This document shows, piece after piece, positions 34,123-42,261 of a stretch of DNA of 64,000 nucleotides (its first letter is position 1; the number at the start of each line of letters is the position of its first letter). The position numbers were made by a program, and so were the translations under genes. The DNA comes from JBFWWP01 sp050246115. Lineage in GTDB: Bacteria > Planctomycetota > UBA8108 > UBA1146 > JAJFFE01. Where the stretch lies: NCBI GenBank assembly GCA_050246115.1, contig JBFWWP010000010.1, positions 96,266-160,265 on the forward strand. The letters run 5' to 3'. The notes under the pieces were generated by a model. The model had not been told where the DNA came from and searched no databases. It saw only the letters and a program-made list of their open reading frames with translations.

Positions 34123-36540
34123 ATGGCGTATCGACCGGCAGACATCGAACCCAAGTGGCAGCGATACTGGGACGACCACAAGTCCTTTCGAGCCGGCGAG
34201 CGTGCCGACCTTCCCAAGTACTACGTACTCGACATGTTCCCCTATCCGTCTGGGGCGGGGCTCCATGTCGGGCACGTGGAGGGCTACACCGCAAGCGACA
34301 TCATCTCGCGGCTGAAGCGCATGCAGGGGTTCGACGTGCTGCACCCGATGGGATGGGACGCATTCGGGTTGCCCGCCGAGCAGTACGCCATCGACACGGG
34401 TACCCACCCTGCGGTCTCGACGCGGGCCAACGCCGACACCTTTCGTGGCCAGCTGCGCCTGCTCGGCTTCAGCTACGACTGGGAACGCGAGATCAGCACG
34501 GCCGACCCCGGCTTCTACCGCTGGACCCAGTGGATCTTCCTGAAGTTGCTCGAACACGGGCTGGCGTACCAGGCCGAAGCCCTCGTCAATTGGTGTCCGG
34601 CACTCGGTACGGTGCTCGCCAATGACGAAGTCATCGACGGCAAGAGCGAACGCGGTGGGCATGAGGTCGTCCGCAAACCCATGAAGCAGTGGATGCTGAA
34701 GATCACGGCGTACGCCGATCGCCTGCTCGAGGGACTCGAACGGGTCGACTTCCCCGAGTCGATCAAGGCCATGCAGCGCGATCGCATTGGACGGTCGGAG
34801 GGGGCCGACGTCGTCTTTCGCGTCGCCGACTCGAACCACGTCATCGAAGTGTTCACCACTCGCCCCGATACGCTCTTCGGCGCGACATTCTGCGTGTTGG
34901 CGCCGGAGCACCCGCTCGTCAGCGAGATCACCGCTCCGGGCCAGCGGGCCGCAGTCGAGGCGTATCAGCGTGAGGCCGCCAGCAAGTCCGAGATCACGCG
35001 GAGTGGTGAGGACGCCGGCAAGACCGGGATCTTCACCGGCGCGTATGCGCACAACCCGGCGACCGGACGTCCGATCCCGGTGTGGGTCGCCGACTACGTG
35101 CTCATGGGTTACGGCACCGGCGCGATCATGTCGGTGCCCGGGCACGATCAGCGCGACTGGGATTTTGCGCGCACCTTCGGTCTGCCGATCGTCGAGGTGA
35201 TCACCGGGGGCAACATCGCCGAGGCCGCTCACAGTGGCGAGGGCACGATGGTGAACTCCGGCTTCCTCGATGGGACTCGGAGTCGCGACGCGGTCGGGCG
35301 GATGGTTCGCTGGCTCGAAGAGCAGGGCATCGGCCGCGGCGTCGTGCGCTATCGAATGCGTGATTGGATCTTCGCGCGGCAACGTTACTGGGGAGAGCCG
35401 GTGCCCGTCGTCATCGACGACGAGGGCAAGGTACACGCCGTTCCCGAGGGAAGTTTGCCGGTGACCTTGCCCGATGTCGACGACTTCCGTCCGACGGGCA
35501 GCGGGCGCTCTCCCCTCGAGCGTGCGGTGGACTGGGTGCGAACCACGGTCCCGGGAACCGACCGGCCGGCGCAGCGCGAGATCGACACCATGCCCGGTTC
35601 GGCAGGAAGCTCATGGTACTTCCTGCGCTACATCGATGCGAACAATGAGCGCGCCCTGTGCGCACCCGAACTCGCCCGGCGCTGGCTGCCCGTCGACCTG
35701 TACATGGGCGGAGCCGAGCATGCCGTCGGGCACTTGTTGTACAGCCGGTTCTGGACCAAGTTCTTGTTCGACATCGGAGTGTGTCCGGTCGACGAGCCCT
35801 ACAAGCGCCTCGTAAACCCGGGGATGGTGCTCGGCGAAGACAATCGCAAGATGTCCAAGCGCTACGGGAATGTCGTCAATCCGACCGATGTCGTCGCCGA
35901 GTACGGTGCCGATACGCTGCGCCTCTACGAGATGTTCCTCGGTCCGCTCGAAGTCGAGAAGCCGTGGTCGCAGGGCGGGCTCGAGGGAGTGTGGCGGTTC
36001 CTGAATCGGGTGTGGCGGCTGTTCCTCGACGAGGACGGAGCCATCGTGGCAGCCATTCAGGACATCGAGCCGACACCCGAGCAGCAGCGGACGCGTCACA
36101 AGACCATTCAGAAGGTCGAGCACGACACCGAGAATCTGCGCTTCAACACCGCCATCGCGCAGATGATGATCTTCGTCAATGAGTTCACCCCACTCGAGGC
36201 GCGCCCGCGCGCGGTGCTGGAGGACTTCGTCTTGTTGTTGGCTCCTTATGCGCCCCACATGGCGGAGGAGATCTGGCAGCGACTCGGCCACACGACATCG
36301 TTGATCGACGCTCCGTTTCCGAAGTTCGACCCGCAGTGGTTGGTCGAAGACACGGTCGAGGTTCCGGTCCAGGTGAACGGGAAGATTCGCACGAAGCTCC
36401 AGGTGAGCGTGGACATTTCCGAGCCGGACATTCGCCAACTGGCGCTCGCCGACGAACTCGTCGTCAAGCACGTCGAGGGCAAGGCCATCGTCAAATTCAT
36501 CTACGTGCCCAAGCGCATGGTCACGATTGCGGTCCGGTGA
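34123..36540 (+). CDS. leuS: Leucyl-tRNA synthetase
   Basis: Class Ia synthetase charging tRNA-Leu, 805 residues, a typical bacterial length. Seen: MFPYPSGAGLHVGHVEGYT (HIGH motif, about 34-52), HPMGWDAFGLPAEQYA near 67, the WCPALGTVLANDEV zinc-domain region near 155 (reduced, few Cys), editing-domain TTRPDTLFGATFCVLAPEHP near 245 and GTGAIMSVPGHDQRDW near 327, METMPGSAGSSWYFLR-like DTMPGSAGSSWYFLRY near 487, and the KMSKS loop as NRKMSKRYGNVVNP near 575. The anticodon-binding domain and C-terminal domain (QVNGKIRTKL) complete it. The ATG at 34123 follows GGAAAGG. The NUDIX-MBL gene begins within 20 bp, suggesting one transcript. Confidence 0.97.
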   Translation: MAYRPADIEPKWQRYWDDHKSFRAGERADLPKYYVLDMFPYPSGAGLHVGHVEGYTASDIISRLKRMQGFDVLHPMGWDAFGLPAEQYAIDTGTHPAVSTRANADTFRGQLRLLGFSYDWEREISTADPGFYRWTQWIFLKLLEHGLAYQAEALVNWCPALGTVLANDEVIDGKSERGGHEVVRKPMKQWMLKITAYADRLLEGLERVDFPESIKAMQRDRIGRSEGADVVFRVADSNHVIEVFTTRPDTLFGATFCVLAPEHPLVSEITAPGQRAAVEAYQREAASKSEITRSGEDAGKTGIFTGAYAHNPATGRPIPVWVADYVLMGYGTGAIMSVPGHDQRDWDFARTFGLPIVEVITGGNIAEAAHSGEGTMVNSGFLDGTRSRDAVGRMVRWLEEQGIGRGVVRYRMRDWIFARQRYWGEPVPVVIDDEGKVHAVPEGSLPVTLPDVDDFRPTGSGRSPLERAVDWVRTTVPGTDRPAQREIDTMPGSAGSSWYFLRYIDANNERALCAPELARRWLPVDLYMGGAEHAVGHLLYSRFWTKFLFDIGVCPVDEPYKRLVNPGMVLGEDNRKMSKRYGNVVNPTDVVAEYGADTLRLYEMFLGPLEVEKPWSQGGLEGVWRFLNRVWRLFLDEDGAIVAAIQDIEPTPEQQRTRHKTIQKVEHDTENLRFNTAIAQMMIFVNEFTPLEARPRAVLEDFVLLLAPYAPHMAEEIWQRLGHTTSLIDAPFPKFDPQWLVEDTVEVPVQVNGKIRTKLQVSVDISEPDIRQLALADELVVKHVEGKAIVKFIYVPKRMVTIAVR

Positions 36541-36547
36541 ACCGGAG

Positions 36548-37924
36548 ATGACAGGCCGGATGCGCACCGCGGCTGCGGTCATCCTGACGCGCGGCCACGG
36601 GAGCGAGCTCGAGGTTTTTCTCGCCTTGCGCAGCCCGGAACTGCGCTTCTTTGGCGGCTACTGGGCTTGTCCAGGTGGCGTCGTAGAGGCCGTGGATGCG
36701 GTCGGCGAAAGCACTCTCGGGAGTGCTGCCGAGCGCTGTGCCGTGCGCGAACTCGAGGAAGAGGTCGCGTTGACGCTGGCCCCTGCGCGTCTCGAGACCG
36801 TGGGGTCGATCACGACGCCGCCCTTTGCCCCGGTGCGATACGCGACGAGCTTCTTCCTCGCACGCCTGCGTGCAGGCGAGTCACCGCGGGTGAGTCCCGG
36901 TGAGCTGATCGATGGCGAGTTCGCGCGCCCTGCCGTCTGGCTCGATCGCTGGCGTCAGGGCAGCCTACGGATCGTGCCGCCGGTGCTGCTCGTGCTCGAG
37001 CTCCTGGAAGACGGCGATGCAGACGGTTTCTTGGAGCGAGCCCGGGCGGAGACCGCCGCTCTCGAGGGCGGCAAGTTGCACCCGGTGCGCTTCAGCCCCG
37101 GGGTCTTCGTTGCTCCCCTCGTAACCGCAACCAAGCTCCCAGCGACCACCACGAACACCATCCTGGTCGGGGAGGAGCGCCTTTTCGTCGTCGACCCCGG
37201 CGCGGTTGCCGAGCCCGAACGAGAGCGCCTGCACGCCAAACTCGACGCCTGCCTGGCGGCGCAGCGCCAGTTGGTTGGGATCGTGCTGACGCACCACCAT
37301 CCGGATCACATCGGAGGAGTTGGCGCCCTCCAGGAGCGATATGGCCTGGAGGTGTTCGCGCATGCTCAGACGCACGCGCGAATCACCGTCGCTCCCGGCA
37401 CCGCGCGCACTCTCGAAGACGGTAGCGAGCTCGACTTGGGACGCGCTCCGGACGGATCGACGCCTTGGACGTTGCGCGCCTACCACACGCCGGGCCACGC
37501 ACCGGGGCATCTCGCGTTGCGCGAGAGCCGCTACGGCGCGCTCGTCGCGGGCGATCTGGTTTCGACCGTATCGACCATCGTGATCGATCCTCCCGAGGGC
37601 GACCTGGCGCAGTACCTCGCGAGCCTCGAGCGGATGGCGAACGAAGACCTCGGCACGATCTATCCCGCGCACGGCCCAGCCCACCCGGACGGTCGCGCGC
37701 TTCTGCGACAGTACCTCGAACACCGACGAGCCCGCGAGGCACGGCTCGTCGCAGTTCTCCGCTCCGAGCCCGCAACCGTCAGCGCTCTCGTCGCGATGGT
37801 GTACGACGATACCGCCGTCGAGTACCACGCTCTCGCCGCGCGCTCGCTGCTCGCTGGCTTGTTCAAGCTCGAGCAGGAAGGTCGCGCCCGTCGGCACAGC
37901 GCCGACCACTGGTCGCGCCCCTGA
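36548..37924 (+). CDS. NUDIX hydrolase fused to a metallo-beta-lactamase-fold hydrolase
   Basis: Two enzymes in one chain of 458 residues. The N-terminal NUDIX domain (about 5-165) has TAAAVILTRG, the leading GG of FGGYWACPGG and a NUDIX box ending RELEEEVAL, in a lengthened form of Gx5Ex7REUxEE. The C-terminal MBL domain (about 185-380) has TNTILVGEERLFVVDPG, the HxHxDH motif as HHHPDHIGG, the HTPGHAPGHLAL histidine and the GDLVS aspartate. A short winged-helix-like tail (RSEPATVSALVAMVYDD) follows, as in LACTB2-type proteins. Substrates are unknown; the pairing suggests clean-up of nucleotide or CoA/thioester metabolites. The ATG at 36548 is 8 bp after leuS; an ATG at 36560 with GGAG at a better distance is equally possible. 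Confidence 0.87.
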   Translation: MTGRMRTAAAVILTRGHGSELEVFLALRSPELRFFGGYWACPGGVVEAVDAVGESTLGSAAERCAVRELEEEVALTLAPARLETVGSITTPPFAPVRYATSFFLARLRAGESPRVSPGELIDGEFARPAVWLDRWRQGSLRIVPPVLLVLELLEDGDADGFLERARAETAALEGGKLHPVRFSPGVFVAPLVTATKLPATTTNTILVGEERLFVVDPGAVAEPERERLHAKLDACLAAQRQLVGIVLTHHHPDHIGGVGALQERYGLEVFAHAQTHARITVAPGTARTLEDGSELDLGRAPDGSTPWTLRAYHTPGHAPGHLALRESRYGALVAGDLVSTVSTIVIDPPEGDLAQYLASLERMANEDLGTIYPAHGPAHPDGRALLRQYLEHRRAREARLVAVLRSEPATVSALVAMVYDDTAVEYHALAARSLLAGLFKLEQEGRARRHSADHWSRP

Positions 37925-38023
37925 TTGGAGGGCCGGCGGTGACCCGGTCCGCGAGGGTGTAGATCATGTCGGCTCGCTTGACTACGCCATCGCCGCTCAT
38001 CCCCGTTGGCTTCGCGATCCTAA

Positions 38024-38114
38024 GGCTACGCCTCCGGTTTCGAGCTTTCTGGATCGGCCGAATCTGACCCAAATCGACGGCAAGATGTCGAAGTCATTCT
38101 TGGGCGACTCCTTA
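38024..38114 (+). mobile_element. MITE, truncated copy (right half)
   Basis: About 91 bp that match the right half of the MITE at 21522-21702, from GGCTACGCCTCCGG to GGGCGACTCC-TTA. The left half and its inverted end are missing. It lies in the spacer between the convergent NUDIX-MBL and glutathione peroxidase genes. Confidence 0.75.
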
Positions 38115-38165
38115 GCAGGCGTGGCGTGTCCGACATCCTCGGGTCATCCGTCATTTCCCGGTGGC

Positions 38166-38654
38166 CTACTGCCGCTCTAGCGCCGCCTCGATGTCCGCCT
38201 CGAGCGCTTCGGGTGGGGTGGTGGGGGCGTAGCGCGTGACGTTTCCAGCGCGGTCCACCAGGAACTTCGTGAAGTTCCACTTGATTGCCTTGCTGCCGAG
38301 GAGTCCTGGCGCAGCACTCTCGAGGTCGCGGAACAGTGGATGCGCGCCAGTGCCGTTCACGTCGACCTTGGCATGCATGGGGAAGGTCACGCCGTAGTGG
38401 GTGTGGCAGAAGGCGGCGATCTCTGACTCGTCCCCCGGCTCTTGATGCCCAAACTGGTTGCAGGGGAAGCCGAGCACCACGAGGCCGCGGTCGTGGAACT
38501 TCTGGTGCAACGCCTCGAGGCCCGCGTACTGCGGAGTGAACCCGCAGCGGCTCGCGGTGTTGACGACGAGCCAGACCTTGCCGCGATACTCCGCGAGAGT
38601 CTTGGCTTCACCGCTGAGGGTGATAACCTGGTGCAGCGTGAGGTCAGAAGGCAT
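38166..38654 (-). CDS. Glutathione peroxidase-family peroxidase (Cys form)
   Basis: 162-residue thioredoxin-fold peroxidase that reduces hydrogen peroxide or organic hydroperoxides, probably with thioredoxin as donor as for most bacterial members. The active-site block is VNTASRCGFTPQYAGLE with Cys at residue 37, where animal GPx has Sec. The GFPCNQFGHQEPGDE block (with Gln) follows near 70 and the conserved KWNFTKFLVDRAG near 125 (Trp-Asn). The ATG at 38654 has AGGAG 8 nt upstream; the longer frame has no start signal. It is divergent from the SDR gene. There is no signal peptide, so it should act in the cytoplasm. Confidence 0.93.
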   Translation of the reverse strand: MPSDLTLHQVITLSGEAKTLAEYRGKVWLVVNTASRCGFTPQYAGLEALHQKFHDRGLVVLGFPCNQFGHQEPGDESEIAAFCHTHYGVTFPMHAKVDVNGTGAHPLFRDLESAAPGLLGSKAIKWNFTKFLVDRAGNVTRYAPTTPPEALEADIEAALERQ

Positions 38655-38882
38655 GCGCGGTGCTCCTGCGTTCGAGGAAGACTCTCGCGGGAATCGTACC
38701 GTGGACGACCGTGGCCACGACCGGTTCATTCGATTCGGGCATTCGATGCGCGCGGCGCTCGAGTTTCAGGCCTTCTGCATTTTGCAGCAGGTCGAGAAGG
38801 CCGACAAGGGCGAGATCCGAGGGGGGCGAGTGGATCCACCGCGGGGTCCGGATGAGTCGCGGCAAGGGCAGGAGATCCACCC

Positions 38883-39569
38883 ATGAACAAGAACATCGTG
38901 ATCACGGGCGTCACCCGCGGCATTGGTCGCGCGCTCGCCGACGAGTTCGTGCGCCTTGGACACACCGTCATCGGTTGCGGTCGGGCGCGCTCGCAGATCG
39001 AGGATCTCGCGCACCGCTTCCCTGCGCCGCATGACTTCGCCGTGGTCGATGTGGGAGCGGCCGAACAGGTCGGGGCCTGGGTCCAACGCGTGACCCAATC
39101 CCATGGGGCGCCCGACCTCGTCATCAACAACGCGGCCTTGATCAACGCACTCGCACCGTTGTGGAAGGTGCCGATCGCGGAGTTCGATCAGCTGATCGAC
39201 GTCAACATCAAGGGGGTCTACTATGTGATCCGCGCGTTCGTGCCGGCGATGATCGGGCGCCGCGCCGGAGTGGTCGTGAATCTCAGCTCCGGTTGGGGCA
39301 AGTCGACGTCACCCCAGGTGGCGCCGTACTGTGCCAGCAAGTGGGCGATCGAAGGGCTGACCCAAGCTTTGGCGCAGGAGCTCCCTCACGGGCTCGCGGC
39401 CGTCGCGTTGAGTCCGGGCACCGTGAATACCGACATGCTCGCGGTCGCGTTCGGCGGGTCGGGCGCCGCGCACTCCGCGGACCCCGCCCACTGGGCACGA
39501 GCCAACGCCAGTCGCATCCTCGCGTTGGGTCCACGGGACAACGGCCGCTCCCTCGAACTCGTCGCGTAG
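38883..39569 (+). CDS. Short-chain dehydrogenase/reductase (SDR)
   Basis: 228-residue classical SDR, NAD(P)H-dependent oxidoreductase of unknown substrate. The cofactor motif TGxxxGIG is TGVTRGIGRALA near 8-19, with CGRARSQIED after beta-2, whose Arg residues suggest NADPH. NNAALINALAPLW near 82 is the NNAG-type motif. The catalytic Ser lies in NLSSGWGKS near 131, and the catalytic pair is YCASKWAIEGLTQALAQEL (YxxxK, about 148-152). LSPGTVNTDML near 178 closes the nucleotide site. The ATG at 38883 has AGGAG about 10 nt upstream. It ends close to the convergent Sec-thioredoxin gene. Confidence 0.92.
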   Translation: MNKNIVITGVTRGIGRALADEFVRLGHTVIGCGRARSQIEDLAHRFPAPHDFAVVDVGAAEQVGAWVQRVTQSHGAPDLVINNAALINALAPLWKVPIAEFDQLIDVNIKGVYYVIRAFVPAMIGRRAGVVVNLSSGWGKSTSPQVAPYCASKWAIEGLTQALAQELPHGLAAVALSPGTVNTDMLAVAFGGSGAAHSADPAHWARANASRILALGPRDNGRSLELVA

Positions 39570-39633
39570 CGACCGATTCCGAGCCAGCGCATCGGCGAGT
39601 CCGTCGAAGCAGCGCTCCGCGTCTCCGATCCCG

Positions 39634-40215
39634 CTACTTCGCGTCTTCGATTACGCTCGCGTGCGTGGCCCAACGGTGTCCAGGGTACTCGGCCACGAGG
39701 CGCTTCCACGATGCTGCGAGCGCCTTCATGTCCCGTTGGCCGCGCAGGAATGCCGCGATTCCGTGCCAGTACAAGGCTTCGGGCGCGACCTCCGACCCAG
39801 GGAACTGTTCGGCCACGGCGTCAAACGATGCCGTGGCAGCGTCGAAGTTCCCATGATTGAGGGCGTGTTGGCCCCGCACGAAAGCGAGTTCGGCGCGGAA
39901 GCTCGCGGGCGGGAGCCAGCCGACGTAGCGACGCAGTTCGCGGCGCTTGGCGTCCGCGAAGATGAACGTCGGCGCCCACGTGACTTTACCCGTTCCTGAG
40001 GCCTCCTTGAAGTCCGGGTGTCGGTCGAGCATGTTTAGTTTGAAGCAGACGAAGTCACTCTTCAGTTCCTCGATCACTTGCGCGTGTGGATACGTAACTG
40101 CATCCATTCTCTTGCAGCCCAGTCAACCCGGTGCCCAGATATAGGTCAGTAGGATCTTGTTCTCGGTCGCTGCTCTCTCGAGCGCTGCCCCGAGCACGTC
40201 GAACCATTGGATCAT
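39634..40215 (-). CDS. Thioredoxin-fold selenoprotein with UxxC motif and TPR-like tail (UGA at 40123-40125 read as Sec)
   Basis: 193 residues if the in-frame TGA at 40123-40125 is selenocysteine. Otherwise the gene breaks into a 30-codon start and a headless remainder. The ATG at 40215 has GGAGGAA 6 nt upstream. The sequence runs MIQWFDVLGAALERAATENK, then strand ILLTYIWAPG, then U31-L-G-C34-KRMD. This is exactly the W-x-x-C-x-x-C-K-x-M(D/E) active site of one-domain thioredoxin-like proteins with the first Cys replaced by Sec. Downstream come LKSDFVCFKLNMLDRHPD, the cis-Pro strand VTWAPTFIFAD and YVGWLPPASFRAEL, all normal for the fold. Residues about 112-193 look like two TPR helices (HGNFDAATASFDAVAEQFPGSE). 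No signal peptide. Probably a cytoplasmic thiol-selenol reductase; the partner is unknown. Confidence 0.88.
40088..40105 (-). promoter_or_regulatory. Putative bacterial SECIS element of the Sec-thioredoxin gene
   Basis: On the minus strand GGATGC (from 40105) pairs with GTATCC (to 40088), six pairs including one G-U, around the loop AGTTAC. The loop begins 24 nt after the UGA and has G second, like the AGTTT loop of the SelW-like gene. A competing hairpin, CTGCA/TGCAG, starts 7 nt after the UGA, which is too close for a usual bacterial SECIS. Confidence 0.6.
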
Positions 40216-40330
40216 GACTTGTTCCTCCATGAATCGCAGAAGGATCACGTAGAAGCGCGGGGGGCAGTGTGCCCGCAGGTCGAACGCAAGCTCGATCGCT
40301 CGCGGTGCTCCCGACCCGGGTCGCAGACGC

Positions 40331-40693
40331 CTACTCCCTCGTGTACAAGACTCGGCCCTCGACTTCGAACGCGAGCAGGCGATCGAAGTCCACGTCGAGA
40401 TCAAACGGCGGCTCGCCTGGATCCTGCCACTGAGCGAAGCGCAGCGTGACCTGCGGCGGTGTGGCGCTGCGGTCGACCGCGATCAGCGTGATGTCATCGA
40501 GCCAACGATCGAAAGACACTTCACCCGGAACCTGAGACCGCACGCGAACGCGTCCCGTCTGGCCACACAATCCAGCGACCCGTTCGACTGGCGTCGGGAT
40601 ACAGCCCGCGCCTACGAGGACGAGTAAGACCGCAAGCAGACGCGAGCGGTACGGTACTCGCGGCAAGCGTGCTCTCGGTCGGGTCGTCTTCAC
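40331..40693 (-). CDS. Small predicted lipoprotein, unknown function
   Basis: 120 residues. The N-terminus is very basic (KTTRPRARLPRVPYRSR), followed by a hydrophobic run LLAVLLVLVGAGC that ends in a lipobox, so Cys31 would be lipidated. The mature part is about 90 residues with predicted beta strands (VRVRSQVPGEVSFD, TLIAVDRSATPPQVTLRFAQW, DVDFDRLLAFEVEGRVLY) and a single further Cys near 43. I do not recognise a family. It is 115 bp upstream of the Sec-thioredoxin gene on the same strand and 25 bp downstream of fumC, so it may share the fumC transcript. Confidence 0.65.
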   Translation of the reverse strand: MKTTRPRARLPRVPYRSRLLAVLLVLVGAGCIPTPVERVAGLCGQTGRVRVRSQVPGEVSFDRWLDDITLIAVDRSATPPQVTLRFAQWQDPGEPPFDLDVDFDRLLAFEVEGRVLYTRE

Positions 40694-40718
40694 GCGGGCT
40701 CCGTCACTCGGGGCTTCG

Positions 40719-42137
40719 TCACTCGGGCTTCGGCCCCGTCATCTCGCCGGGCACGACCCAGCGATCGAACTCCTCGGCGGTCAGGTAGCCCTTTTCGACG
40801 GCCACCTCGCGGAGCGTCTTGCCCTGGTGATGTGCCGTCTTCGCCACGTCCGCGGCCCGATCATAGCCGATGTGCGGGTTCAGTGCCGTCACCAGCATCA
40901 GGGACCGCTGCAGGTTTTCGTCGATGCGGGCGCGATTCGGTTCGATACCCACCGCGCAGTTGTCGTTGAACGAGCGGGTGGCGTCGCCGAGCAGCGTGAC
41001 CGACTGGAGCAGCGCATGGGCGATCACGGGCATGTAGACGTTCAGCTCGAAGTTCCCGGACGCCCCGGCCATGCCGACCGCGACGTCGTTTCCGAGCACC
41101 TGCGCGACCACCATGGTGAGCGCCTCGCTTTGCGTCGGGTTCACTTTGCCCGGCATGATCGACGAGCCGGGTTCGTTCTCCGGGATGGTGATCTCACCGA
41201 TACCACATCGAGGTCCGCTCGCCAGCCATCGGATGTCGTTCGCGATCTTGTTGAGCGCGCAGGCCGCGGTTCGCACCGCGCCGGACGCTGCGACCAGCGC
41301 CTCTTTGCCACCCATGACCGCGAACTTGTTGGGGGCCGACAGAAACGGCAATCCGGTCCGAATGGCGAGTTCGGCTGCGACCTTCTCGCCATAGCCAGGG
41401 CGGGTGTTGAGCCCGGTTCCCACCGCGGTCCCGCCGACAGCCAGTTCGTACAACGAAGGCAAGCAGTTGGCGAGTGCTTCCTCGCAGATCCGGAGCTGGT
41501 CCGCATAGCCCGACAGCTCCTGCCCGAGCGTCAGCGGCGTTGCGTCCTGCAAGTGGGTTCGCCCGATCTTCACGATGCCCGCGAAGGCCTGTGCCTTTTG
41601 TTCCAGGGTCTCGCGCAAGAGGTGCAGCGAACCGATCAGGTGGCTCGAGATCTGCTCGGCAACGGCCACATGGATCGCAGTCGGGAAGGTGTCGTTCGTC
41701 GACTGTGCGCGGTTCACGTGATCGTTCGGGTGCACCGGATCCTTCGAACCGAGTTTGCCTCCGAGGAGCTCGATCGCGCGGTTCGCGATGACCTCGTTGG
41801 CATTCATGTTGGTCTGGGTGCCGCTCCCCGTCTGCCAGACCACCAGTGGAAAGTGGTCATCGAGCTGGCCGTCGATCACTTCCTGCGCCGCCCTCCGGAT
41901 GGCATCGGCGAGCTTCGGGTCGAGATCGCCCAACTCGGAGTTGACCGCTGCCGCGGCTTGCTTCACGAGACCGATCGCCCGGATGAGCGGGCGGGGCATG
42001 CGCTCGCTGCCGATGCGGAAGTTCTGGAGCGACCGCTGGGTTTGGGCACCCCAGTAGCGGTCTGCCGGAACCTCGATGGGTCCCATGCTGTCACGTTCGA
42101 CGCGAACGGTGGGGTTACTCTGCGTTCGGCCGGCCAA
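40719..42137 (-). CDS. fumC: Fumarate hydratase class II
   Basis: Iron-independent fumarase, the fumarate/malate step of the TCA cycle, 472 residues. Visible: YWGAQTQRSLQNF near 29, TGSGTQTNMNANEVIANRA near 103 (substrate-binding TSSNMN-type loop), HPNDHVNRAQSTNDTFPTAIH near 134, the catalytic His region GRTHLQDATPLTLGQE near 192, and the fumarase/aspartase signature GSSIMPGKVNPTQ near 323 with the catalytic Ser. The C-terminal domain ends VVPGEMTGPKPE. A TTG at 42137 is preceded by AGGAGG at 6 nt and is preferred; a GTG at 42152 would add five residues that contain that same Shine-Dalgarno. Confidence 0.95.
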   Translation of the reverse strand: MAGRTQSNPTVRVERDSMGPIEVPADRYWGAQTQRSLQNFRIGSERMPRPLIRAIGLVKQAAAAVNSELGDLDPKLADAIRRAAQEVIDGQLDDHFPLVVWQTGSGTQTNMNANEVIANRAIELLGGKLGSKDPVHPNDHVNRAQSTNDTFPTAIHVAVAEQISSHLIGSLHLLRETLEQKAQAFAGIVKIGRTHLQDATPLTLGQELSGYADQLRICEEALANCLPSLYELAVGGTAVGTGLNTRPGYGEKVAAELAIRTGLPFLSAPNKFAVMGGKEALVAASGAVRTAACALNKIANDIRWLASGPRCGIGEITIPENEPGSSIMPGKVNPTQSEALTMVVAQVLGNDVAVGMAGASGNFELNVYMPVIAHALLQSVTLLGDATRSFNDNCAVGIEPNRARIDENLQRSLMLVTALNPHIGYDRAADVAKTAHHQGKTLREVAVEKGYLTAEEFDRWVVPGEMTGPKPE

Positions 42138-42261
42138 GCATTGCCTCCTCACGATGGGTCGCGCTCATGCCCGCGTTTCGAGGCGCGGCGGCTTGCGGCG
42201 CCTGTCCGTGGGCTGGCAAGATAAGAGATCGCAGGGACTCCAGGAAGGGTAGGCAGTAACT

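Noticed and set aside
38442..38855. Plus-strand frame between glutathione peroxidase and SDR
   Set aside because: Antisense to the GPx gene for most of its length and without motif; the region is a divergent promoter.
40107..40123. Reading the UGA at 40123 as a true stop with a separate gene starting at ATG 40107
   Set aside because: The downstream part would begin after the thioredoxin active site and lacks its first strands; the ATG has no ribosome site, while the two halves are in the same frame and complete each other.
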